DNA from: DATCYX01 sp963714425
Lineage (GTDB): Bacteria; Chloroflexota; Anaerolineae; Anaerolineales; UBA4823
Direction of reading: 5' to 3'
Assembly (NCBI GenBank): GCA_963714425.1
Contig: CAVQOI010000003.1
Location: forward strand, 1 to 64,000
Length of the DNA: 64,000 nucleotides
The notes below the pieces were generated by a model. The model saw only the letters and a program-made list of their open reading frames with translations, had not been told where the DNA came from and did not search any database. Below, one piece after another: positions 17,006 through 24,779 of the stretch. Position 1 is the stretch's first letter. Every line of letters starts with the position of its first letter. The position numbers were made by a program, and so were the translations under genes.

Positions 17006-18403
17006 ATGGATATCGAGCAACTTGTAAGCGAGCTCACACAGTCAATCAAGCCATACCGGGAGAGTTTGACCAGCTACGATCGCCTGCCGGAGGCCGGGCG
17101 CTCACGAGACGAGATCCTTCAGGAGATGCAGGCGCTTTACGCCCGCGAAGAGCCCAGGTGGCGGGAGGGGCTTGTCTCTGGTGCCGTTTACCATGGCAGC
17201 CAGGACCACATCGATTTCCAGAATCAGGTATACGCCATAAACTCTCAGACAAACCCGCTGCACTTCGACGTCTGGCCGAGCGGGGTGAAATTCGAAGCCG
17301 AGGTGGTTTCGATGACCGCCCACATGCTCGGAGCAGATAAGGAGGGGGACGAGATTGTCGGCACAGTCACGTCCGGCGGCACCGAGAGCATCCTTCTGGC
17401 AATGAAGACATACCGCGACTGGGCACGTGACACGAAGGGTATCCCTAATCCGGAGATGGTGGTGCCCACTACCGCTCATGCCGCCTTTGATAAAGCTTCC
17501 CAGTATTTCGACATCAAGATGAACCGCATTCCGGTTGGCTCTGACTTGCGAGCCGACGTAGAGGCCACACGCGCTGCCATCAATGCGAATACAGCAGTGA
17601 TCGTCGGCTCTGCGCCGCCTTTCCCGCACGGCATCCTCGACCCGATCGAAGAGCTATCCGAGCTTGCCCGACAGCACGGGGTTGGCTTCCACACCGACGC
17701 CTGCCTGGGCGGCTTCATCCTGCCCTGGGCGGAGAAGCTGGGCTATCCAGTCCCGCTGTTCGACTTCCGTTTGCCTGGGGTCACGTCGATGTCAGCAGAC
17801 ACACACAAATATGGCTATGCTGCCAAGGGTACCTCGGTTGTGCTCTACCGCGGTCGCGAGCTGCGTCACTACCAGTTCTACGCCAATACCGAATGGCCCG
17901 GCGGGTTGTACTTCTCCCCCACCCTGGCGGGCAGCCGGCCTGGCGCACTGAGCGCAGCCTGTTGGGCTGCCATGGTCTCTATGGGCGAGCAGGGCTACCT
18001 CGACGCCGCTCGTGGCATCCTTGAGACAGCTGCCGAGGTCAAGCGCGGCCTGGGCGAGATCCCCGAGCTGCGCTTGCTCGGTGACCCGCTGTTCGTCATC
18101 GCTTTTGCCTCCGATACGCTCGACGTCTACGCCATCTCGGATGCCATGACACGCAAAGGCTGGAGCCTGAACGGCTTGCAGAACCCGCCTGCCATCCACA
18201 TCGCCCTCACCATCCGCCACGCCCAACCCGGCTTCGCCGAGCGCTTCATTGCCGATTTAAAGGAAGCTGTCGCTTACGTCAAGGATCACCCTGAGATGGA
18301 AGGCTCCCTCGGTCCGGTGTATGGCCTGGCCAGCAACGTATATACCAAAGGAGCAGTCAAGGATTTCCTCAAAGGGCTGCTCGATCTGGTCTTCGAGGTT
18401 TAA
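17006..18403 (+). CDS. Sphingosine-1-phosphate lyase-like PLP enzyme
   Basis: S1P lyase cleaves a phosphorylated long-chain base into phosphoethanolamine and a fatty aldehyde. The 465-residue product keeps the family blocks along its whole length: VTSGGTESILLAMKTYRDWA at about 120, TAHAAFDKASQYF, PPFPHGILDPIEEL, HTDACLGGFILPW, TSMSADTHKYGYAAKG with the PLP lysine K268, HYQFYANTEWPGG, SPTLAGSRPG and a C-terminal MTRKGWSLNGLQNPPAIH. The match to animal and bacterial S1P lyases is much closer than to glutamate or aromatic decarboxylases. No N-terminal membrane helix is present, as in bacterial members. AAGGAG precedes the ATG. The stop is followed after one base by the kinase start, so the two are co-expressed. 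Confidence 0.88.
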   Translation: MDIEQLVSELTQSIKPYRESLTSYDRLPEAGRSRDEILQEMQALYAREEPRWREGLVSGAVYHGSQDHIDFQNQVYAINSQTNPLHFDVWPSGVKFEAEVVSMTAHMLGADKEGDEIVGTVTSGGTESILLAMKTYRDWARDTKGIPNPEMVVPTTAHAAFDKASQYFDIKMNRIPVGSDLRADVEATRAAINANTAVIVGSAPPFPHGILDPIEELSELARQHGVGFHTDACLGGFILPWAEKLGYPVPLFDFRLPGVTSMSADTHKYGYAAKGTSVVLYRGRELRHYQFYANTEWPGGLYFSPTLAGSRPGALSAACWAAMVSMGEQGYLDAARGILETAAEVKRGLGEIPELRLLGDPLFVIAFASDTLDVYAISDAMTRKGWSLNGLQNPPAIHIALTIRHAQPGFAERFIADLKEAVAYVKDHPEMEGSLGPVYGLASNVYTKGAVKDFLKGLLDLVFEV

Positions 18404-18404
18404 C

Positions 18405-19916
18405 ATGTCCAAACAATATCTTCTTGCCCACGACCTGGGCACCAGTGGTGTCAAAGCTGCCCTGACCGACCTAACCGGCAGCGTGATTGCCGCATCAGAG
18501 AGCCGTTACCCGGTCTACTACAGCCCGGACGGCGGCGCCGAGCAGGATGTAGAAGAGTGGTGGGCGGCAATTGTCAAGACCACACATGACATGCTCGCGC
18601 AGGCTGGCATACATCCATCACAGATCGCTGGCATGAGCATGGACGCCCAGATGGTTGGGACTCTCCCCGTCGACAAGGACGGCAAGCCCCTGCGCCGTGT
18701 GATGATCTGGCTGGACGGGCGCGCTCAGCACGAAGCCGAAACCCTGGTTGAGATGACCGGCCTCCCCTTCATCACTGGCAAGGCTCCATCCGCAAAGGTC
18801 TTGTGGATCAAAAATAACGAGCCGCACATCTATGGTAAAACCTACAAATTCCTGGACTGCAAAGATTACCTGCAGTTTCGCATGACAGGCGAGTACGGTA
18901 CCGATTACACCCTGGCCGTCGCCACTACCTACTTCAATCCCTTTACCATGGGCTGGTGGGACGAGGTGCTGGCTGCCATGGGTGTGCCGGTCGAGATGCT
19001 CCCACCTGTCATGCCATCCACGCAGGTGGTTGGCAAGCTGTTGCCACAGGCTGCCCAGGAGCTCGGGCTGGTCCCCGGCATCCCGGTGATCAGTGGAGGT
19101 GGGGACGTACCCTGCGCGGTGATCGGCTCTGGGGCTATCTCTCCTGGAAAGGCGCATCTATACTTGGGCACCTCCGCCTGGATTTTCGCTGCTGTGAGCG
19201 ATTTCCTTCTCGAAGCTCAGGGCGTCTCCCCCGGCGTGGGCTGCGACCCGACTACATTTTTGCTCGGCGGCGAGATGGACAACGCGGGTGGCTGCCTGAA
19301 GTGGTTCCATGAGAACTTGATGTCGCCCAGCGATAATGAGGAGGCCTCTCGCCTCGGTCTCAGCCCATTCGCCTACCTGGACCAAAAGGCTGACGCAGTG
19401 CCACCCGGCGCTGAAGGGCTGCTCTTCCTACCCTGGGTGTGGGGTGAACGCTCTCCGCTCGATGACGACCTGCTGCGTGGCGGTTTCGCCATGCTAGGGC
19501 TCAACCACACCAAATGGCACATGGCACGCGCCATTTTGGAAGGTTGTGGGCATCACCTGCGTTGGATCCTGGACTCGATGCGCGACGCCGGCGTCCCCCT
19601 CGACGTGCTCAACGTCATTGGAGGCGGAGCCTTCAGCAAGACTTGGCTGCAAATGCTCTCCGACGTAATCGGCATCCGCCTGCTGCAGGTCGAAGGTCCC
19701 CTGGACGCCTGCGCTCGCGGCACAGCGATGACGGCTGCCGTTGGCCTGGGCTTCTACCCGGACTTCGCCGCAGTTGAGAAGGTCATCCGCCTGACTGGCG
19801 CCGAATTTAGCCCCGACCCGGCTTGCCGCCAGCTCTACGACCGCGCTTACGCCGACTTCCGCTCGCTGTACCCGCCTTTTAGCGCTATCGGGCACGGCAA
19901 AGTCGCCGCACTATAG
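18405..19916 (+). CDS. FGGY-family carbohydrate kinase (xylulokinase-like)
   Basis: FGGY kinases phosphorylate sugars, polyols and some other hydroxy compounds with ATP. The 503-residue product starts MSKQYLLAHDLGTSGVKAAL (phosphate-1 motif) and contains the substrate-side SMDAQMVGTLPVD and VMIWLDGRA, the ATP-domain VISGGGDVPCAVIGSGAI, and VLNVIGGGAFSKTWLQMLSD. I start at 18405, two bases after the S1P-lyase stop. The substrate cannot be read from the sequence. Being coupled to a lyase that needs a phosphorylated amino alcohol, it may make the phosphate ester for that enzyme, or phosphorylate a breakdown product. Confidence 0.88.
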   Translation: MSKQYLLAHDLGTSGVKAALTDLTGSVIAASESRYPVYYSPDGGAEQDVEEWWAAIVKTTHDMLAQAGIHPSQIAGMSMDAQMVGTLPVDKDGKPLRRVMIWLDGRAQHEAETLVEMTGLPFITGKAPSAKVLWIKNNEPHIYGKTYKFLDCKDYLQFRMTGEYGTDYTLAVATTYFNPFTMGWWDEVLAAMGVPVEMLPPVMPSTQVVGKLLPQAAQELGLVPGIPVISGGGDVPCAVIGSGAISPGKAHLYLGTSAWIFAAVSDFLLEAQGVSPGVGCDPTTFLLGGEMDNAGGCLKWFHENLMSPSDNEEASRLGLSPFAYLDQKADAVPPGAEGLLFLPWVWGERSPLDDDLLRGGFAMLGLNHTKWHMARAILEGCGHHLRWILDSMRDAGVPLDVLNVIGGGAFSKTWLQMLSDVIGIRLLQVEGPLDACARGTAMTAAVGLGFYPDFAAVEKVIRLTGAEFSPDPACRQLYDRAYADFRSLYPPFSAIGHGKVAAL

Positions 19917-19975
19917 AATCAAACACCCTGCCCCGCCCGCATGCCTGACAGCTGGCAGGTGAGAGTAGACCTAAT

Positions 19976-20015
19976 AACAGTTTGCAGATTATTTCCTGCA
20001 AACTGTTGTTTTTTT
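19976..20015 (+). terminator. Rho-independent terminator after the S1P-lyase cassette
   Basis: AACAGTTTGCAG (19976-19987), an 8-base loop, the complement CTGCAAACTGTT (19996-20007) and a run of T to 20015. It closes the regulator-transporter-lyase-kinase unit and separates it from the MIO lyase gene. The rest of 20016-20345 shows only a C-rich imperfect hairpin near 20225-20275 and the ribosome site of the next gene. Confidence 0.9.
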
Positions 20016-20345
20016 ATTCTTCTTCAGCCGGTGCTTGCGTCATTCGTCGATGCGCCGGGGTTGCCATCAGCCAGAAGCCCTACGCCCAGTTGAGTGACCG
20101 TATTGAGATGAAATCTTTGTCATCTTGATATCTCGGTAGCAATTATCATCCACTTTTCTTGTGGAAAGATTCATCATTCAAAACCTATCGATGCCGGGGT
20201 CAGCGCGGATATAATAACGGTATCCACCCACATTCCCCCTTGCCTCCCACCATTTTGGAGGAGGGCAGAGAGTGGGGCGCGGCGTAGCGATCAGTCTTAG
20301 CGAGAAAATGATACACATTGCGGATTTCAATTAGGAGAAAAAATC

Positions 20346-22004
20346 ATGACTATCGTTCTGGATGGCTCCGGCCTGACGGTTGACAAGCTAACACGCATCG
20401 CACGGCATGGGGAGGGCGTGGAGCTGCACCGCGATGCTCTGGATCGAATCAAAGACTGCCGGAGCATGCTGGAAGAGAAACTCAACGCCCGCGAGATCAT
20501 GTACGGCACCAACACTGGCATTGGGGAGTTCTCCGAGGTAGTGCTCAACGATGAGCAGGTGAAAGACTTCCAACGCTACTTGATCTACAACCATGCAGCT
20601 GGCATCGGCGAGCCTGTGCCTATCGAACACGCTCGAGCAGCCCTGGCCTCGCGGGTGAACGTTCACGCCCACGGGAACTCGGGCTGCCGACCGGAGATCA
20701 CCCTGACCATGGTGGAGATGCTCAACCGGGGGGTGACGCCAGTGGTGTGTCAAAAGGGATCGGTGGGGGCGTCTGGCGACCTGGCGCCCATGGCGCAGAT
20801 GGCGCTGCTGCTGATGGGCGAAGGCGAGGCATTTTACCAGGGCGAGCGCCTGCCTGGAAAGACCGCCCTGGAGCGGGCGGGTATCCCCATCCCTGGCTTG
20901 CAGGCACGCGATGGCTTGGCAGCCATCAACGGCTCTAACCTGCTGACCGCCATGAGCGCCTTACACGTGTATGACATGAACCGCTGGTTGAAGCAAGCTG
21001 AAATCGCCTGTGCCATGAGTCTGGAGGCGTTGAAGGCTAACCTCAAGCCCTACGATGTGCGCCTGCACAAAGTGCGCGGCTTCACCGGCGCCATCCGCAG
21101 CGCCATTGCAATCATGAAGTGCATCAATGGGAGCGACCTGGTATCGGGTAAGATGAAGACCAAGGTGCAAGACGCCTACTCGATGCGCTCGTCCCCGCAA
21201 GTCATCGGGGCAGCTCACGACGCCATTGCATACGCTCGCAGCCAGGTGGAGATTGAGTTGAACGGCGTGGGCGATAACCCCATCTTCCTGCCCGAGTATA
21301 GGCTCACACTCACGGGGGCAAATTTCCAGGGCACACCTGTATCCCTGCCGATGGATATGGCAGGAGCAGCCATTACCATGGTGTGCGTCCTTTCCGAGCG
21401 CCGCCTGAACCGCCTGACCAACCCTGCGCTCAGCGTGGGCTTACCGGCTTTCTTGACCAAGGGAGCGGGCATGTTCTCCGGGCTGATGCTCAGCCAGTAC
21501 ACCGCTGATACGCTTATCGTAGAGCAGCGTATGCTGTCCGCGCCTGCCAGCGTCCAATCTATCCCAGCTGCCGCCGACCAGGAGGACTTCGTCTCCATGG
21601 GCATGAACACAGCCTTGAAGAACCAGCAGATCCTGGAGAACGCTTATGGTGTGCTGGGCATTGAGTTCATGGGCGCCGCGCAAGCGCTGGATTTCCGCGA
21701 TTTCACCCCCGGGCGCGGCGTGCAGGTTGCCAGGCAGGTGATCCGCAAGCACGTCGAGCACCTGGACGAGGACCGCCCGCTGTATCCCGATCACAATACC
21801 ATGGCGGCGCTGGTGAAATCCTGCGAGATTTTGGAGGCAGTCGAGACGGAGGTGGGCAGCCTGGAGGTAGTAAGCTTCCAGATTTGCCTCCATCCAATAA
21901 TGGACAGTTATTTGGACGAATATTATCTACGATATCCGGCGACGGGAAGCGTCACACGACTGTTGGGACGTAAGCAAAATTGCCCAAACGAGAATTTCAG
22001 GTAG
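20346..22004 (+). CDS. Aromatic amino acid lyase, histidine ammonia-lyase type (MIO enzyme)
   Basis: MIO enzymes remove ammonia from histidine, phenylalanine or tyrosine, or shift their amino group. The cofactor triad A142-S143-G144 (VGASGDLAPMAQM) is at the same numbers as in classical HutH. Y53 (YGTNTGIG) and H83 (YNHAAGIGEP) are present, which argues against a phenylalanine-type pocket. Near the C-terminus QEDFVSMG replaces the usual QEDHVSM, so the substrate may not be histidine. AGGAG precedes the ATG at 20346. HutH is about 510 residues; here 552. In the +1 frame a tandem TAG TAA stands at 21868-21873, exactly where the family ends, so a one-base indel probably removed the true stop and the last about 45 residues are read-through. 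No hutU or hutI is near. Confidence 0.85.
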   Translation: MTIVLDGSGLTVDKLTRIARHGEGVELHRDALDRIKDCRSMLEEKLNAREIMYGTNTGIGEFSEVVLNDEQVKDFQRYLIYNHAAGIGEPVPIEHARAALASRVNVHAHGNSGCRPEITLTMVEMLNRGVTPVVCQKGSVGASGDLAPMAQMALLLMGEGEAFYQGERLPGKTALERAGIPIPGLQARDGLAAINGSNLLTAMSALHVYDMNRWLKQAEIACAMSLEALKANLKPYDVRLHKVRGFTGAIRSAIAIMKCINGSDLVSGKMKTKVQDAYSMRSSPQVIGAAHDAIAYARSQVEIELNGVGDNPIFLPEYRLTLTGANFQGTPVSLPMDMAGAAITMVCVLSERRLNRLTNPALSVGLPAFLTKGAGMFSGLMLSQYTADTLIVEQRMLSAPASVQSIPAAADQEDFVSMGMNTALKNQQILENAYGVLGIEFMGAAQALDFRDFTPGRGVQVARQVIRKHVEHLDEDRPLYPDHNTMAALVKSCEILEAVETEVGSLEVVSFQICLHPIMDSYLDEYYLRYPATGSVTRLLGRKQNCPNENFR

Positions 22005-22055
22005 CGCCAGGTGTTTTTTGGATTGGGGGGGGCGTTGTAAAGATGAGGGAGATAC

Positions 22056-22400
22056 CTACCCCATCGGGTATCGCATGCGCTGTCCGCCGATCAGGTGCAG
22101 GTGGATGTGGAATACCGCCTGCCCGGCGTTGCGTCCGGTGTTGACAATTATGCGGTAGCCGCTCTCGTGGATGCCGTGATTGTGGGCGAGCTGCTGGGCA
22201 ATTGTGAACAGGTGTCCGATGCGGAGCTCGTCATCTTCCCTCAGGTCATTGACTGAGGCGATGTGCTGGTTGGGGACGATCAGGATGTGCGTGGCAGCTA
22301 CGGGGTGGATGTCGTGAAAGGCAGTGGCGAGCTCGTCAGAGTAGACGATCTCAGCCGGGGCTTCCCCAGAGATAATTCTACAGAAGATGCAGTCATTCAT
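22056..22400 (-). CDS. HIT-family protein (Hint-type nucleotide hydrolase)
   Basis: HIT proteins hydrolyse nucleoside phosphoramidates and related adenylates. The 114-residue product starts MNDCIFCRIISGEAPAEIVY and ends with the triad HIHLHLIGGQRM; VNTGRNAGQAVFHIHLH holds the catalytic histidines. Length and pattern are those of the Hint/PKCI branch. It overlaps the 3' end of the mtaB gene by 8 bases and runs in the same direction. Confidence 0.93.
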   Translation of the reverse strand: MNDCIFCRIISGEAPAEIVYSDELATAFHDIHPVAATHILIVPNQHIASVNDLREDDELRIGHLFTIAQQLAHNHGIHESGYRIIVNTGRNAGQAVFHIHLHLIGGQRMRYPMG

Positions 22401-23712
22401 TATTAACGTTTGAACGTTCTAACGTTCCAGCGTATGTGTTAATCACGGTACCAAGAATTCCATCGCCTTGGAATGTGTCGAGCAGGACGGGTGTAATCCG
22501 GTTCCACAGGTGCTTGCCAGCGAAGGCGCTGACGCGCAGGTAATTGTCTGTCAAGCCGCTCATGCGCCAGCCTTGCGGACCCAACGCCGCGGCGCTTTCC
22601 CACAGCACGGGCAGGATGCTGCCCAGGAAGAGACTCTGGTACTCGCGGGCAGACCTGTCGAAGACCTGGCGCATCTGTGCGTTGCGCTCTTTTCGCAACG
22701 CATGTGGCACCTGACCAGGCATGCGGCTCGCAGCTGTGCCTTGCCGTGCCGAGTAGCTGAAGACATGCCCGCCAGCAAAGCGCATGCTGCGCACGAACTC
22801 CAGGCTCGCGGCGAACTCCTGGGTGGTCTCCCCTGGGAAGCCGGTGATTATGTCGGTGGTGATTGCCACGCCAGGGATGCGGCGGCGGGCTGCCTCGACC
22901 AGGCTGGCAAATGAGTCCGGCGTGGTCTTGCGGCTCATGCGCCGCAGCGTAGCGGCGCTGCCCGATTGCAGTGGCAGATGCAGGTGGCGGCACATGCGCG
23001 GCTCTTCCCACAGCTCAAAAAAATCTTCATCCAGGTCCCAGGGCTCCAGGGATGACAGGCGCAGTCGTGGGGCATCCGTTTCGCGCAGCACCGCCTCGAC
23101 CAGAACGCGCAGGTGCAGATCAGGGGCGAGGTCCTGCCCCCACGATCCCAGGTGCACGCCAGTGAGCACGACCTCCTGGCAGCCTCCCAGCAGCGCGGCG
23201 CGTACGTCCTTCACCACTGATCCGATTCGACGGCTGCGACCCAGGCCGCGGGCGAGAGTGGTCACGCAAAAAGTGCAGTGGTTATCACAGCCGTCCTGCA
23301 CCTTGATGAAGGCGCGTGTGCGCAGTCGCGCCCCGGGCACTGCCTGGCGAGCTGTGGGCTCGATGTCGAATGCCTCTTCTGGCAGGTCGAGCAGCCCGGC
23401 AACCAGGCTATCCTTGTCTGCGTTAGATACAACATGGCGCACCCGCGGTAGAGAAGCAGCACCCTGCGGGTTGAGGGTGGACCAGCATCCGGTTACAGCA
23501 ACCTCGCTGGCTCCCAGGCGGGCTGCCTTGCGCACTTTCTGGCGCGAATCCGCCGCGGCTTGAGATGTGACCGTGCAGGTGTTAATTACCGCCAGGTCAG
23601 CTTGTTCTGGAGAAGGGACAAGCTCGTGCCCCGCGCTGTGGAACTGGCGGGCGTAGGCTTCAATCTCGCTCTGGTTTAACCGGCAACCAATTGAGTCTAA
23701 AAATATCTTCAT
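22393..23712 (-). CDS. mtaB: tRNA t6A37 methylthiotransferase MtaB
   Basis: MtaB is a radical-SAM enzyme that adds a methylthio group to t6A at tRNA position 37. From the ATG at 23712 (MKIFLDSIGCRLNQSEIEAY) the protein has 439 residues: UPF0004 domain with conserved Cys in SIGCRLN, INTCTVT and VAVTGCW; radical-SAM cluster CDNHCTFC (CxxxCxxC) with GLGRSRR; LTGVHLGSWGQDL; HLPLQSGSAATLRRM; TDIITGFPGE; and a C-terminal TRAM-like part. The MtaB rather than MiaB assignment rests on LTGVHLGSWG and overall pattern. A frame extension to 23733 adds only seven residues. Confidence 0.9.
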   Translation of the reverse strand: MKIFLDSIGCRLNQSEIEAYARQFHSAGHELVPSPEQADLAVINTCTVTSQAAADSRQKVRKAARLGASEVAVTGCWSTLNPQGAASLPRVRHVVSNADKDSLVAGLLDLPEEAFDIEPTARQAVPGARLRTRAFIKVQDGCDNHCTFCVTTLARGLGRSRRIGSVVKDVRAALLGGCQEVVLTGVHLGSWGQDLAPDLHLRVLVEAVLRETDAPRLRLSSLEPWDLDEDFFELWEEPRMCRHLHLPLQSGSAATLRRMSRKTTPDSFASLVEAARRRIPGVAITTDIITGFPGETTQEFAASLEFVRSMRFAGGHVFSYSARQGTAASRMPGQVPHALRKERNAQMRQVFDRSAREYQSLFLGSILPVLWESAAALGPQGWRMSGLTDNYLRVSAFAGKHLWNRITPVLLDTFQGDGILGTVINTYAGTLERSNVNNE

Positions 23713-23826
23713 CACTTGCTTGCTTTCGTTCAAGCACCCTATTTCCTCAGTCCCGCCATCCGTAAAGGGTTGGGGGCTTATTGCGTTATAGGGGGAGGGG
23801 TCGGGGGTGGGGGATTCGAGGGGACA

Positions 23827-24480
23827 TCACGGTCTGGTCACCATGAAATCATCGAAGTAGATATCCACGCCTGGGGTGTCGAATGTCCCAGCGACCAGCC
23901 CTACATCGCCTGAGACGAACTCCGTATCCTCATACTCCGCAAGGAGTTCGCCGTTGGCATAAAAGCTCAAAGTGCTGCCATTACACACAGCGCGTAAGCG
24001 GTTGGTCGCGTTGCCCTGGCTGATGGCCTCACTGGGCGGCATCGAATCTACCCCGACCAGCTGCTGCAGCCCTGCCGATACCTTGCCGATGCCAAAGTAC
24101 CCATCGCTGCTGATGATAAAGAAGTAGAAATTTTCCTCATCCAAATAGCGGCAGATCAAGCCATAATCGTTGTCATTCTCGCCGCTCACCTTGGTGGCTA
24201 CCACATCGATGGAAACGTCGGTGAAATCAAGGCTTGGGTTGGCCCATATGTCGGTGTTGCTGGTGTTGACAAAAATGCGGTAGACACCGTCGGCATAATC
24301 GGTAACGCCATCGGCGACGATGATGCGATCCCAGCCGCTCTCAGGGTCGGAAAAATCATCCTGGAAGAGTACCTCGCCGGGCTGTGTCGCGGGGTTTCCG
24401 TTGCCTTCGCCGGAGGCAGCCTGGCATGCCAGCGCCCCCATCATGAGGGCGGATAAGAAAAGTATCAGACGAAGCTTCAT
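23827..24480 (-). CDS. Lipoprotein with a jelly-roll (LamG/DUF1080-like) domain
   Basis: The 217-residue product has a lipoprotein signal (MKLRLILFLSALMMGALAC, cleavage before Cys19), a short linker and a domain with EVLFQDDFSDPESGW, ADGVYRIFV, DNDYGLICRYLDEENFYFF and VGLVAGTFDTPGVDIYFDDF. This 'DDF...GW...DYGLICR...YYF' pattern is common in extracellular beta-sandwich domains of Chloroflexota; function unknown. An inverted pair ATGAGTG / CACTCAT lies just upstream (24502-24535) and may be regulatory. Confidence 0.75.
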   Translation of the reverse strand: MKLRLILFLSALMMGALACQAASGEGNGNPATQPGEVLFQDDFSDPESGWDRIIVADGVTDYADGVYRIFVNTSNTDIWANPSLDFTDVSIDVVATKVSGENDNDYGLICRYLDEENFYFFIISSDGYFGIGKVSAGLQQLVGVDSMPPSEAISQGNATNRLRAVCNGSTLSFYANGELLAEYEDTEFVSGDVGLVAGTFDTPGVDIYFDDFMVTRP

Positions 24481-24501
24481 TGGATAAGTCCTTTCGCAAG
24501 C

Positions 24502-24535
24502 ATGAGTGGCGTAATTTTAACATAAACACTCATGG
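24502..24535. promoter_or_regulatory. Spaced inverted repeat upstream of the lipoprotein gene
   Basis: ATGAGTG and CACTCAT are separated by about 18 AT-rich bases that contain a TAAAAT (-10-like) on the minus strand. It could be an operator over the lipoprotein promoter. The remaining bases to 24765 hold a GTAGGGGC fragment of the REP family and the promoter region of clpC, without another gene. Confidence 0.35.
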
Positions 24536-24779
24536 GTTGTAGCTATTCCGAAGACAGGACGCGTAGGGGCATTTTGGCTGATAGTTCCAGTTTTTGGAGG
24601 GGGTTGGGTGATTAATATGATGTCATTCTAAGAATTTCGTTAATCTTACAATCCTGATCGTATAAATCACATGTGCCTGAGGCAAACTCTGGTAGAATCC
24701 AATCGGACAATTATTCTCAGAATCAAAAAATAATCGCCCTTAGACGTAATAATCGTCGTGGTTACGAGGAGGTAACATT

